From: Anaerostipes rhamnosivorans | GTDB taxonomy: Bacteria > Bacillota > Clostridia > Lachnospirales > Lachnospiraceae | NCBI RefSeq assembly: GCF_005280655.1 | Contig: NZ_CP040058.1 | Location: 95,001 to 159,000, forward strand | Length of the DNA: 64,000 bases | Reading direction: 5' to 3' | Shown here: positions 44,786-53,705 of the stretch, piece after piece | How positions within the stretch are numbered: position 1 is the stretch's first letter | Layout: every line of letters starts with the position of its first letter | The notes under the pieces: model-generated | Seen by the model: only the letters and a program-made list of their open reading frames with translations | Told to the model about the DNA's origin: nothing | Databases searched by the model: none | Program-made: the position numbers and the translations under genes

Positions 44786-45184
44786 TTAACATGGACAGAC
44801 AGCAGTTTTCCGTTTACCGGAAATTTGTTCTAAGGCTGAGGCAAAAGCGGCCTTATCATTTTTCCGTTTCATCAGGGCAGTGACAGAGCAGGCAGGACAT
44901 CCGATATAGTCATTTTTTTGATTGAATCTGGAAAATACAGTCCGTCCTTTCATTTCATAGTAATCTACAATCTCATCTGATTCATTGACCACGACCAGCA
45001 CGATAACGCCCGGGCGGAAGGTCAGGCCGGATTTGGCAGTTCCGATGGCCAGAAGATTCGGTGTATGGCGGTAGGCCTTCTTCAGGTCTTCAATGGACTG
45101 GTACATTCGTTTGATCTGAAACCAGCCGAAGGCGGCCTGAGCTACCATTGTGACCATCAAGATCCCAAGAACATAAGTAAACAT
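44786..45184 (-). CDS. gutM: GutM-type glucitol operon activator
   Basis: A 132-residue protein with one N-terminal membrane helix (MFTYVLGILMVTMVAQAAFG) and a cytosolic GutM domain, ending in CPC. GutM activates glucitol operons, and the mechanism is not well known. ATG 45184 has AAGGAGG 13 nt upstream, a little far, but no other in-frame start fits the family N-terminus. It is the first gene of gutM-srlA-srlE, driven by the promoter at 45255-45283. Confidence 0.85.
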   Translation of the reverse strand: MFTYVLGILMVTMVAQAAFGWFQIKRMYQSIEDLKKAYRHTPNLLAIGTAKSGLTFRPGVIVLVVVNESDEIVDYYEMKGRTVFSRFNQKNDYIGCPACSVTALMKRKNDKAAFASALEQISGKRKTAVCPC

Positions 45185-45227
45185 AAAGTGGTTAGCACCT
45201 CCTTGATATGAATAGATTGACAAGAAG

Positions 45228-45411
45228 TTTCACGTGAACTCTTAACATGTGTTGATACTATCCTGCCCTCAAAGTGAAGTCAATTCATCTGATTGTTTTG
45301 GAACATATTTTACGATTGCACAAAAATAAATACAAAAAACCAGAGTGTTCCATAACATTTGTTCCATGTCTTCACTTTTGGTTGACGAAGGTGAAGGAAG
45401 GTAATTATGAT
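45228..45411. promoter_or_regulatory. divergent promoter/operator region gutM / sorE
   Basis: Minus-strand promoter TTGACT, 17 nt, TAGTAT (45255-45283) drives gutM. Plus-strand TTGACG, 18 nt, TATGAT (45382-45411) drives sorE. Candidate operators are the palindrome TTCACGTGAA (45229-45238), GGAACAT (45300-45306) with two direct GTTCCAT copies (45347 and 45361), and CTTCAC/GTGAAG (45370-45396) bracketing the sorE -35 box. SorC encoded nearby is the likely binder of one of them. Confidence 0.6.
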
Positions 45412-45460
45412 GGGGTTGAATTTCAATACAAACCTGAATTATAAGAAAGAGGTGCTAACT

Positions 45461-46726
45461 ATGCAAACACGAGCGATCAGACTTTATGGAAAAGAGGACT
45501 TGAGGCTGGATACATTTGAACTGCCGCCTATAAAGGAAGATGAGATTTTGGTAAAGGTCATTTCTGACAGCGTCTGTATGTCCACTTATAAGCTGTCTAA
45601 GCAGGGGGCAGCCCACAAGAGAGCCAGGCCGGATCTTAAAGAGAGGCCTTCGGTCATCGGGCATGAGATGTCAGGAGTTATCATAGAAACAGGCGCGAAA
45701 TGGAAAGATCTATACCAGGAGGGCCAGAAGTTTACGGTGTTGCCCACGGTCACTGAAAACGGCCGGATGAAAACAGCGGGTTACTACTACGAGACTTATG
45801 GGGGAGACTGCACCTACTGTATTCTTCCCCGGGAAGTTATGGAGCACGGCTGTCTGATTCCATTTAATGGAGACTCCTTTTTTGAAGCTTCCTTATCAGA
45901 GCCCACGGCCTGTATCATTGCCGGGTATCGGAGAATGTACCACACATCGGAGGAAGACCATGAACACCGTATGGGAGTGAAACCCCAGGGAAGTCTTGTG
46001 ATCTTTGGAGCGTGCGGACCCATGGGGCTAGAGTGTATTGACTATGCCCTACAGCTGGAAAACGGGCCTTCTAAGATTGTCGCCGTTGATATGTCCAAAG
46101 ACCGGCTTAACAGAGCAGAAAAAATGCTGGTTCCTGACCCGGAAAGCGGAAAAGAGCTGTATTTTGTGAATGCAAATGAATGCCGGGATACGGCAGAGGA
46201 ACTGAAAGATCTGAACGGTGGCAGAGGATATGATGATGTGTTTGTCTATGCTCCGGTGGAAACTTTGATCGAGCAGGCGGACCGGGTGCTGGGAAAAGAC
46301 GGGTGCATGAATTTCTTTGCTGGCCCTGTGGATCAATCGCTTTCAGCCAGGATCAATATGTACAATGTGCATTATTCATACACCCATCTGGTGGGATTTA
46401 CCGGAAGCACCAATGAGGATCTCCATGACGCCCTGAAGCTGATGGAACAAAAAAGAATCCGCCCTACGGTGATGGTAACACATATCGGAGGATTAAGCAG
46501 TGCCATTGAGACTACTCTGCATGTTCCGGAGATCCCGGGCGGGAAAAAAATGATCTATACACAGATCGATCTGCCGCTGACAGCTATTGAAGATTTTGCG
46601 GAGCTTGGCAGGGAGAATCCACTGTTTGAAAAGCTGGCAGTATCATGTGAGGCCCACAACGGATGCTGGAATGCGGAGGCTGAAAAGATTTTGCTGGATG
46701 AATATAATGTAGATCTGACACGATAG
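45461..46726 (+). CDS. sorE: L-sorbose-1-phosphate reductase-like dehydrogenase
   Basis: A 421-residue medium-chain dehydrogenase matching SorE in its N-terminal pattern (TRAIRLYGKEDLRLDTFELP) and in SVIGHEMSGVI. The Rossmann segment is LVIFGACGPMGLECIDYALQ. SorE reduces L-sorbose-1-phosphate to glucitol-6-phosphate. It lacks the four-Cys structural zinc cluster seen in the dehydrogenase at 30809. ATG 45461 follows AGAGGTG. The 18 in-frame codons before it are leader sequence. It is the first gene of sorE-aldolase-sorC. Confidence 0.85.
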   Translation: MQTRAIRLYGKEDLRLDTFELPPIKEDEILVKVISDSVCMSTYKLSKQGAAHKRARPDLKERPSVIGHEMSGVIIETGAKWKDLYQEGQKFTVLPTVTENGRMKTAGYYYETYGGDCTYCILPREVMEHGCLIPFNGDSFFEASLSEPTACIIAGYRRMYHTSEEDHEHRMGVKPQGSLVIFGACGPMGLECIDYALQLENGPSKIVAVDMSKDRLNRAEKMLVPDPESGKELYFVNANECRDTAEELKDLNGGRGYDDVFVYAPVETLIEQADRVLGKDGCMNFFAGPVDQSLSARINMYNVHYSYTHLVGFTGSTNEDLHDALKLMEQKRIRPTVMVTHIGGLSSAIETTLHVPEIPGGKKMIYTQIDLPLTAIEDFAELGRENPLFEKLAVSCEAHNGCWNAEAEKILLDEYNVDLTR

Positions 46727-46737
46727 GGAGGAAGGGA

Positions 46738-47574
46738 ATGTTAGTTACTTTAAAGGGATTATTAGAAGATGCTAAGAACAAAAAACAGGCGGTTGGGGCA
46801 TTCAACGGAACCACATTGGAAGGAATTCGTGCCATAATCGGTGCAGCTGAGGAGTTTCAGAGGCCGGTGATCCTCCAGCATGCCCAGAGTCATGATACGA
46901 TCATAGATTTAAATGAGATTGCCCCGCTGATGCTGCACTATGCAAGGAGTGCCTCTGTGCCGGTGGCAGTGCATCTGGACCACGGAAGCACCTTCAAACG
47001 GTGCATGGAGGCAATACGGGCAGGGTTTACTTCTGTTATGTATGATGCGTCTGCCAAGCCGTTTGAGCAGAATCTCATGGAGACGGCAGAGATTGTTAAA
47101 GCTGCCCACAGTGTGGGAGTATCTGTGGAAGCAGAACTTGGGCATGTGGCAAATATCAATGAGGATCCCGGGGAGGACAACATTTATACGGATCCTGCTC
47201 TGGCTGAGGAGTTTGTGAAGCGTACTGGAGTGGACTGCCTGGCCGTTGCCTTTGGCACAGTGCATGGTCTTTATGTAAAGCAGCCAAGGCTGGATCTTTC
47301 CATTGTAACTCAGATCAGTGAAAAAACCGGCATTCCCCTGGTCATGCACGGGGGCTCTGGGGTATCCGGAGACAATTACCGCAGAGCCATAAAAGAGGGA
47401 ATCTGTAAGATTAACTATTATACATATATGAATACAGCGGGAGGGAACGCGGCTAGAAGCTTTGTAAAACAGTCCGGAGAACATCTGGCCTATGACTGTC
47501 TTACACTGGCGGCCACGGAAGCTATGAAGCAGGATGTGATGGCTGCCATGAGAATATTTGGAATGGATGAGTGA
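46738..47574 (+). CDS. class II ketose-bisphosphate aldolase
   Basis: A 278-residue class II (zinc) aldolase of the FbaA/GatY/KbaY family. Zinc-binding His are in AVHLDHGST, AFGTVHGLY and LVMHGGSGV, and VEAELGHV holds a conserved Glu. It cleaves a ketose (bis)phosphate to DHAP plus an aldehyde. The precise substrate (fructose-, tagatose- or sorbose-type) is not decidable. It starts 11 nt after sorE with GGGAGG. Confidence 0.9.
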   Translation: MLVTLKGLLEDAKNKKQAVGAFNGTTLEGIRAIIGAAEEFQRPVILQHAQSHDTIIDLNEIAPLMLHYARSASVPVAVHLDHGSTFKRCMEAIRAGFTSVMYDASAKPFEQNLMETAEIVKAAHSVGVSVEAELGHVANINEDPGEDNIYTDPALAEEFVKRTGVDCLAVAFGTVHGLYVKQPRLDLSIVTQISEKTGIPLVMHGGSGVSGDNYRRAIKEGICKINYYTYMNTAGGNAARSFVKQSGEHLAYDCLTLAATEAMKQDVMAAMRIFGMDE

Positions 47575-47635
47575 CCTGCAGATCTGCTATAATCGTGTCA
47601 GCAGAGGGAATACAGTCAGTGTGGGAGGGAGAATG

Positions 47636-48610
47636 ATGGCAGATGCAGAGGAAGTCAGGATGCTTGCTGAGATCACCAGGCTTTATTATGAGGAGGAATG
47701 GACACAGCAGAGGATCGCTAAAAAGTTTAATATGAGCCGGTCCCTGGTTTCGAAGCTGCTTTCTAAAGCGAGAAAGATCGGGATTGTAGAGATCATTATC
47801 CATGACGAGGAGTTTCACCCGTACAGGAAGCTGGAGGAGGAACTTAAGAAACGGTTTCAGATCAGAGAGGTAGTGTGCGTCAGTGTGGAAAACAGTGAAA
47901 ATCCGGTAAAAACAGTGGGTGCGGCAGCAGCAAAATATGTGGCGAGAAAGCTGTCTACTGTGAAGTATGTGGCAATGACGGCGGGAACTACCACCCGCCA
48001 GATCGCTGAGAGCTTTTCATCGGGAGTGCCCTTTGACCATGTGACATTTGTACCTATGTCGGGAGGATTGGGGGAAGAACGGTGGGAGATCCAGGCCAAT
48101 GTGGTGTGTGAGCGGATGGCAAAGAACAGCGGGGGGAACAGCCTTCAGCTGCATGCCCCCATTGTTTTAGATTCCTATGAGGCAAAGGAAATGCTTTTAA
48201 AGCAGCACTTTATTAAAAGTGTTATGGAAAAAGCCAGAAATGCGGAACTGGCTGTGGTGGGACTTGGCAGCTCACCTCAGTATTTTGAGCTGACCGAATC
48301 TTATCTGCACGGGATCAACCGGGAGAAGGATGACATCAGCAGACGCCTGGTCGGTGACATTTCTTATAATTATTTTGACAAAGAGGGAGAACTGATAGAC
48401 TGTAAATGGAACAGGCAGCTCATCTCTTTAAATATTGAAGAGATCAAACGGATTCCGGAAGTGATTGCTGTGACAGAGGGGACAGAGAAAGCGGCAAGTC
48501 TGTATGCGGCTCTCAAACATAAGATCGTGGACGGGCTGGTGACCGATGTTCATTCCGCCAGAGAGCTGATCGAGATGGATCGGAGAAGGCTTATGGGAAA
48601 GGAAAATTAA
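47636..48610 (+). CDS. SorC/DeoR-type sugar-binding regulator
   Basis: A 324-residue regulator. The N-terminal HTH (EEEWTQQRIAKKFNMSRSLVSKLL, within residues 15-50) is followed by the SorC sugar-binding domain (GTTTRQIAESF, LAVVGLGSSPQYFEL). It would sense a phosphosugar and control this divergent locus. ATG 47636 has GGGAGGG 6 nt upstream. The tandem ATG at 47633 and the longer frame from 47558, which overlaps the aldolase gene, are less likely. A long terminator follows. Confidence 0.88.
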   Translation: MADAEEVRMLAEITRLYYEEEWTQQRIAKKFNMSRSLVSKLLSKARKIGIVEIIIHDEEFHPYRKLEEELKKRFQIREVVCVSVENSENPVKTVGAAAAKYVARKLSTVKYVAMTAGTTTRQIAESFSSGVPFDHVTFVPMSGGLGEERWEIQANVVCERMAKNSGGNSLQLHAPIVLDSYEAKEMLLKQHFIKSVMEKARNAELAVVGLGSSPQYFELTESYLHGINREKDDISRRLVGDISYNYFDKEGELIDCKWNRQLISLNIEEIKRIPEVIAVTEGTEKAASLYAALKHKIVDGLVTDVHSARELIEMDRRRLMGKEN

Positions 48611-48616
48611 TTTTAA

Positions 48617-48666
48617 AATAGACTGTTTGGAAAATCGAAAATGATTTTCCAAACAGTCTATTTTAC
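48617..48666. terminator. bidirectional terminator sorC / vanZ-like gene
   Basis: TAGACTGTTTGGAAAATC pairs with GATTTTCCAAACAGTCTA, flanked by AAA and TTTT, between convergent genes. Confidence 0.9.
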
Positions 48667-48678
48667 ATTTAAATTCCA

Positions 48679-49527
48679 TTACAGATAGGTTTGCATAAGA
48701 TTTAGAATTATTTTAATTATAAAGTATAAAATAGCAATGTATGATATGAATTTGCCGGTCTTAGCTCCAAGATCACCGGGATATCTCATAGCTAAAAGAA
48801 GTCCCAGAAAGCTTAATATCAAATAGAGAAATAAACTATAATGTAGTCCGTCCAGAGAAATGATTCCATTTTGATTGCCTGACCAGATCGGAATTCCAAA
48901 TCGCGCAAGAATCATATCTCCATAACAGGTCATAGGTGGAAAAGTAAAACCAAAAAACAGAGTAATGACACTGAGGACAATGGAATAAGTTCCAAGGCCA
49001 GATTTTCTGCCACTATTATATCGGTTGACCAGACAAGCTGAAACCTTAAAAAAAGTATAACCCAAAAGTCCTCCAAGGGTATTTGCAATCAGATCATCAA
49101 TGTCTGCCAGCCTTCCCACGAAGAAAAACTGAATGCATTCGATGAAAAGGGACAAAAGCAATATAATTAGCACTGTTTTTTTCAGACTTCGTTTTTCAGT
49201 CTGCTGCATTAAGGGGACAAATACTCCCATGGGCAGGAACAACAAGATATTTAATATGATGTAAGAAAGGTCTTCACCGATAAAAGGAATCAGATTATAG
49301 TTATGGGCTCCATTGAGACTCCAGGCATCAAAAGCAAACATGCCCGTGACAATACCAATAAAAATAAGATATACAGTAAAGAGGTACTGCAAAAACCAAT
49401 CGCCGTTTTTAAAAGTTTTTGTCTTACCCATTACTTTTAATACGATTGCAATTAATGCATAAATAATCAATCCAGCGATCAGAGCCTGGGCAAGCAGTAT
49501 AGCGCCTTTAGAAAAATTTTCTTTCAT
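48679..49527 (-). CDS. VanZ-like membrane protein
   Basis: A 282-residue integral membrane protein with about seven hydrophobic helices. It has the VanZ-like pattern NLIPFIGEDLSYIILNILLF-LPMGVFVPL and SLFIECIQFFFVGRLADIDDLIANTLGGLLGY. VanZ family proteins protect against some glycopeptides or lipopeptides, and many have unknown roles. ATG 49527 follows AAAGAGG. The upstream frame overlaps the previous gene. It is the last of three minus-strand genes, perhaps self-protection for the secreted protein encoded first. Confidence 0.85.
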   Translation of the reverse strand: MKENFSKGAILLAQALIAGLIIYALIAIVLKVMGKTKTFKNGDWFLQYLFTVYLIFIGIVTGMFAFDAWSLNGAHNYNLIPFIGEDLSYIILNILLFLPMGVFVPLMQQTEKRSLKKTVLIILLLSLFIECIQFFFVGRLADIDDLIANTLGGLLGYTFFKVSACLVNRYNSGRKSGLGTYSIVLSVITLFFGFTFPPMTCYGDMILARFGIPIWSGNQNGIISLDGLHYSLFLYLILSFLGLLLAMRYPGDLGAKTGKFISYIAILYFIIKIILNLMQTYL

Positions 49528-49529
49528 GA

Positions 49530-50699
49530 TTAATCCTCTTTCTTCCATCGGAGCACAGACAATAATGTCAGGTAACAGCCAACCGCCAGGAAAAACAGCA
49601 CCGTAGTGAGCCTTGTACGAATAAATATATTCTGGTGCTTCTTGTATAGTGCTAAAAGAATCCCCTGACTGATGACAAAAGCTGAAAACAGCCAACCGAG
49701 ATAAACTGTAAGATTCTTAAATGTGACGAAAAACAGCCCCTTTTCTGTTTTAATGATATAATCTCGGTATAATTTCCTAATAACCAACAGAAAAGCTAAA
49801 GCAGATGAAAGAAAAATCAGAAAAGTTTGCCCAATGGAAAGGTTATATAGATTATGTTTTTCTTCGGGCGGTATGATATATTCATAGCCGGTTTCTTTCA
49901 CAATTCTTTTTACTTGCTGGACAACCTGATGATATTCATTTTTATTATCATAATGTAGATACCCTTCACACTTGTCAGATAAAAGAATCTGTTTAAAATC
50001 CAGAGTATCCTGAGGAGATAGCTTAATGCTAGGCATGATTAAATAATTGTCTAAATTGATAATTTCTTCATCAACCTTGACATTTGTTTTTTTGTCTAGA
50101 AAACCTATTATTTTACAGCGGATATTTTTAGTTGCTAGATACGAGTTTTCAACAATAGAATTTAGCTTAAAAATATGTTTATAATTTGCACCCGCCACAA
50201 CAGGAACGATCTGATTAGAAGTTTTTTTATATGCAGATTGATTAAAAAATTCTCCAGTTTGTATGCTTTGATCGAGATTTTGTCTTTTTGCATAGAGTTC
50301 TGAAACCTGCATAGATTTCAAGGGTGTGATCAGCACATCATCTATTTTTTGGTTTCCTTTCCTGTTAATGAAACTTTTGCTGCCTTGAAATTTTTTTGTA
50401 TAAATAAAATCTTGGTTTGATATTTCATAATAATCAATATTTTTTATATTCATAAGATGTTGATATACCTGTTTTAAAATATTTAAAGAATCTTTTTTTC
50501 TTAGAAAGTTTTCATAACGGTAACCTTTTCTGTCGTAATTGTCAGTTAGCAGCCAATCTCCTTGGCTGCTATTTTGAGAAATTGAGGAATTATTTCTTTC
50601 GACAATTAAGGCATAAGAATAGACAGATGATCCAAAGACAAATATGATTATAATGGTCACGAAAACCAGATAATGTTTCAGTCTGTTATTAAAATCCAT
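49530..50699 (-). CDS. unknown membrane protein linked to a secreted peptide
   Basis: A 389-residue protein with one N-terminal helix (HYLVFVTIIIIFVFGSSVYS), a large extracytoplasmic region (about 40-290), and three more helices at the end (IGQTFLIFLSSALAFLLVI onward). The layout recalls single MacB-like/bacteriocin-associated membrane proteins, but no ATPase is encoded nearby and I do not recognise it firmly. ATG 50699 is preferred to TTG 50726, although its ribosome site is weak. It overlaps the secreted-protein gene by 11 nt and may be translationally coupled to it. It is 2 nt from the vanZ-like gene. Confidence 0.6.
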   Translation of the reverse strand: MDFNNRLKHYLVFVTIIIIFVFGSSVYSYALIVERNNSSISQNSSQGDWLLTDNYDRKGYRYENFLRKKDSLNILKQVYQHLMNIKNIDYYEISNQDFIYTKKFQGSKSFINRKGNQKIDDVLITPLKSMQVSELYAKRQNLDQSIQTGEFFNQSAYKKTSNQIVPVVAGANYKHIFKLNSIVENSYLATKNIRCKIIGFLDKKTNVKVDEEIINLDNYLIMPSIKLSPQDTLDFKQILLSDKCEGYLHYDNKNEYHQVVQQVKRIVKETGYEYIIPPEEKHNLYNLSIGQTFLIFLSSALAFLLVIRKLYRDYIIKTEKGLFFVTFKNLTVYLGWLFSAFVISQGILLALYKKHQNIFIRTRLTTVLFFLAVGCYLTLLSVLRWKKED

Positions 50700-51057
50700 A
50701 ATACACACTTGAAGAATACAAATCAATCAGACAGCAATTTTTTGTGGCCCATCCGGTACTATTCTCCACTTTGCCTTTTCCCCATATTCTTTTTGAAGTT
50801 TTCCAACATCCTGTTGAATAGTCTGCCCACAATTTAACTGTAACATAATGCTTCTGGTTTGCCGTTACATACCCCTTGCCGTTTCCTTTAAGATAACCTT
50901 TTTTCCAGTTCTTGTTTGCTTTTGCTTCTTTAGCCGTGATTTCCTTAGTCGAAACCCAATGTTTTGATGCCTTGACTCTTTTATCCATGGCGAAGGCAGA
51001 AGTAGATGAGGAAAATATAGTTGTTGTGATTAATAAACCAATTAAAAGTCTTTTCAT
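50689..51057 (-). CDS. secreted small basic protein, possible bacteriocin
   Basis: 122 residues. The signal peptide (MKRLLIGLLITTTIF..., cleavage after AFA, residue about 23) gives a mature protein of about 99 residues. This is very rich in Lys, Trp, Tyr and Gly, has three Cys (GCW and NCC), and ends SSSVYYGF. Size, basic charge, aromatic tail and adjacent membrane proteins recall lactococcin 972-type bacteriocins, but the match is only in style. AAAGG lies 7 nt before the ATG. A strong promoter lies at 51119-51147. It might also be a wall-associated or signalling protein. Confidence 0.6.
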   Translation of the reverse strand: MKRLLIGLLITTTIFSSSTSAFAMDKRVKASKHWVSTKEITAKEAKANKNWKKGYLKGNGKGYVTANQKHYVTVKLWADYSTGCWKTSKRIWGKGKVENSTGWATKNCCLIDLYSSSVYYGF

Positions 51058-51118
51058 GTCAATACCTTTTTTTCTTTAAATATCAATAGTTTCCATTATA
51101 TGCATATAATCTTTGTAC

Positions 51119-51147
51119 ACTATACCATCGATGGAGCTTTTAGTCAA
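51119..51147 (-). promoter_or_regulatory. promoter of the secreted-protein operon
   Basis: Minus-strand TTGACT (complement of 51142-51147), 17-nt spacer, TATAGT (complement of 51119-51124), giving a leader of about 55 nt. Confidence 0.75.
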
Positions 51148-51226
51148 GACTAGAAAAGGCGTTAAGTCGTTTCCGTTTTATGAATACTATTAATGCTATT
51201 AAAAGATAGGAGAATCAATCTTTTGA

Positions 51227-51571
51227 TTATAGACTTATAAGAAACGTATTCAACATCTCATCACAAACATTAAGTACTTCTTTTATCTGGTTGTTTTCAA
51301 GACGATCATAATGGATCCCACATTGGATACAGACAGGTTCGTGCAGGTTTTCCCAGAGGGCATTGGCCCAGCGTGTACTCACATATCCGTCTTTATGTCC
51401 CGGAAACTGTAGAGTTTGAATATTTCCATTATACCCCATAAAACTCACCGCGCCAATATGAGTGCGGCTTCCGCCTGCGATAAGAACTTGGATACCCTCA
51501 TCGAGATGGGTCACATGGGCACAGATCTCATACCCGAACAATTCTGTCTTCAGCAAAGTCTGCTTTATCAT
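51227..51571 (-). CDS. LpdD-like protein of the UbiD decarboxylase system
   Basis: A 114-residue protein with the LpdD pattern (GIQVLIAGGSRTHIGAVSF and FPGHKDGYVSTRWANALWE). LpdD accompanies gallate/hydroxybenzoate decarboxylases and is thought to help with the prenylated flavin. ATG 51571 lies one base after the ubiX stop, with GGAAGG inside the end of ubiX, so it is coupled. A weak AAAAGAT/ATCTTTT hairpin at 51201-51224 may end the transcript. Confidence 0.8.
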   Translation of the reverse strand: MIKQTLLKTELFGYEICAHVTHLDEGIQVLIAGGSRTHIGAVSFMGYNGNIQTLQFPGHKDGYVSTRWANALWENLHEPVCIQCGIHYDRLENNQIKEVLNVCDEMLNTFLISL

Positions 51572-51572
51572 T

Positions 51573-52139
51573 TCATTTTCCTTCCCATCGCTGAAATCCT
51601 TCAAATTCTACTCCGAACTGATCTAAAATCTTGCCGGCCACGTGCCTTGTCATATCCGCCACAGACTGAGGATGATTGTAATAACTCAGCACAGGGGGCA
51701 GGATGACGGCGCCAGCCTGGGAAACTTCATACATATTTCTCAGGTGGATGTTGCTAAGAGGACACTCCCTGGCCACAAGCACAAGTTTCCGGCGTTCCTT
51801 CAAGGTCACATCGGCGGCCCGGAGAAGCAGGCTGTCACTGTACCCGCAGTGAATCCCCGCTAAGGTTTTCATACTGCATGGAACAACGATCATACCGTCC
51901 ATGGGACAACTGCCGCTGGCCGGAGCGGCACCGATATTGCGGTTATCATAGACTGTATGGGAAAGGCCCTGGAGATCCTCTAAGGTTAAATTGGTTTCCA
52001 GTGAGAGGGTTCTTGCAGCACTGTCTGTGCAGATTAAATGAGTTTCTATTCTGGAAGCTTTTAATGCCCGCAGTACTTCCACGGCCAACGGCATGCCGGA
52101 TGCCCCGCTTATGCCCACCAATAATCGTTTTTTTCTCAT
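51573..52139 (-). CDS. ubiX: UbiX-family flavin prenyltransferase
   Basis: A 188-residue enzyme that prenylates FMN to make the cofactor of UbiD decarboxylases. The N-terminal FMN site is LLVGISGASGMPLAVEVLRAL, with the conserved VVPCSMKTLAGI and RECPLSNIHLRNM segments. It starts 3 nt after the ubiD stop and is followed directly by lpdD. The gene set equals the lpdB-lpdC-lpdD type of gallate/phenolic acid decarboxylase systems. Confidence 0.93.
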   Translation of the reverse strand: MRKKRLLVGISGASGMPLAVEVLRALKASRIETHLICTDSAARTLSLETNLTLEDLQGLSHTVYDNRNIGAAPASGSCPMDGMIVVPCSMKTLAGIHCGYSDSLLLRAADVTLKERRKLVLVARECPLSNIHLRNMYEVSQAGAVILPPVLSYYNHPQSVADMTRHVAGKILDQFGVEFEGFQRWEGK

Positions 52140-52142
52140 ATT

Positions 52143-53627
52143 CTACACCTCATGTTCCTTCTGTCCAGACATCCACGGGCTGGGATCAACGTCTAAAAAC
52201 TGTGCTCTTTGGAACCGCTTTTTTAATGAAAAGGGAACAGTACAGTCAAAAATGGTCTTGCAGGCGATCCCATGATCCCGGATACTCGGTGAAAAGTCAG
52301 GATCATTGGATGGATCCAGCGGATGACAGCGGACACCGGGGATGGTGATGATATCCGCATCACCCTGGAACCTGGTGTTCATAGCCCATAACACATCATT
52401 CATATCAAAACAGTCCACATCTTCATCAACGAGGAATATGTGCTTCAGTTCGCTGAAGGCAGAAAATGCCAGAAGAGCAGCCTGTCTCTGGCGTCCCTCA
52501 TCGCTGGCTGTTTTTTTGCAGAATTGCAGGACTGCCATATATTTGCCTCCCCCGGCAGAACAGCAGTATACATTCTGAAGACGTCCGGGCATGGCCTTTT
52601 CGATCATTCCGATAATGCTGGCTTCTGTGGGGATTCCTGCCATGGATACATGTTCTTCGCTGGGACCGATGCATGTTTGTAAAATAGGATCTTTCCGGTG
52701 TGTCACAGCCGTCACCTTGATCATCCAGCATTGACTGCTGGCAGGACCCGTATATCCCGGGAATTCCGGCATGGCGTAACCTGTATGGCTGTTCTGGTCC
52801 TCCTGCACACGCACTCCGGGAATCACTTCTCCTTCAATAACATACTCTGCATTGGCAATGGCATGTTCCTTGACAGTGAGACAGCGGCATAACTTTACAG
52901 GTTCCCCACGAAGGGCACCGGCGATGGACAGCTCATCGAATCCCAGCGGTGTGGTGGGCGGTTCAAAACAGGAGCCAACCTCGATGGCAGGATCCACACC
53001 GATACTGACAGAGATCGGCAGCCGCTGGTTAAGCTCCTCTGCCCGCTCTGCCATGGCGCCGATATGCCGCGCACCGGGAGTAAAAAAGATGGAGAGTTCA
53101 TCTTTTCCCTGAATACAGAGCCGGTGGATGGTCACATCACTGAGACCTGTGTCTGGATGGGAGGCATAGCACATGCCAAGGGTAATATAAGGTCCAGCAT
53201 CCACTGGTGTGTTGGTCGGGGCCGGGACCAGCTTTCTCAAGTCAAAATCCGGGGAATCCGCCCGGTGGACCACCTCCTGGCACTGTGCTTTTCCATGGAT
53301 CACCACTGGCTCTATGGGATGTCCGGCACATTCAAACAGCTTCCAGCCAAGCTTCTCAGGGGGACAATCCAGAAGGGAAGCCACTCGTTTGCGGCTTGCC
53401 AGAAGACCGATGGCGGCTTTAGCCCCAGGATGTCCTTTTACTCTGTGGAACAGCATAGCCGGCCCTTCCTTTGTAGGGCGCTTGACAGTCCCTCCTGCTC
53501 CCACATGGCGGTAGATACCGGAAAGCTCTGCCATAGGTTCCACAGGAACATGGGTTTCCAAAAGCTGTCCGGGCATTTCTTTTAATCGTTCAATAGCACT
53601 TCGAAGATCAGTAACTTTATCAGACAT
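52143..53627 (-). CDS. ubiD: UbiD-family aromatic acid decarboxylase
   Basis: A 494-residue prenyl-FMN-dependent decarboxylase, probably acting on a phenolic acid such as gallate, protocatechuate or 4-hydroxybenzoate. Family motifs are RVKGHPGAKAAIGLLASRKR near residue 75, YITLGMCYASHPDTG, GVRVQEDQNSHTGY and the Glu/Asp-rich HIFLVDEDVDCFDMNDVLWA. ATG 53627 follows AAAGGA and gives the common start MSDKVTDLRSAIE. A frame extending to 53654 is less likely. It is the first gene of ubiD-ubiX-lpdD, divergent from a lysR gene. Confidence 0.9.
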   Translation of the reverse strand: MSDKVTDLRSAIERLKEMPGQLLETHVPVEPMAELSGIYRHVGAGGTVKRPTKEGPAMLFHRVKGHPGAKAAIGLLASRKRVASLLDCPPEKLGWKLFECAGHPIEPVVIHGKAQCQEVVHRADSPDFDLRKLVPAPTNTPVDAGPYITLGMCYASHPDTGLSDVTIHRLCIQGKDELSIFFTPGARHIGAMAERAEELNQRLPISVSIGVDPAIEVGSCFEPPTTPLGFDELSIAGALRGEPVKLCRCLTVKEHAIANAEYVIEGEVIPGVRVQEDQNSHTGYAMPEFPGYTGPASSQCWMIKVTAVTHRKDPILQTCIGPSEEHVSMAGIPTEASIIGMIEKAMPGRLQNVYCCSAGGGKYMAVLQFCKKTASDEGRQRQAALLAFSAFSELKHIFLVDEDVDCFDMNDVLWAMNTRFQGDADIITIPGVRCHPLDPSNDPDFSPSIRDHGIACKTIFDCTVPFSLKKRFQRAQFLDVDPSPWMSGQKEHEV

Positions 53628-53705
53628 AAATCTTATTCCTTTCTTGTATTTCATGAATTTTATGTGAAACAGGGGCCTTTTGTAACCATATTAGCAAGGG
53701 GCAGG

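Noticed and set aside
43253..44833. Plus-strand frames over the srl genes
   Set aside because: Shadows of srlE and srlA, which show clear PTS motifs and coupled overlaps on the minus strand.
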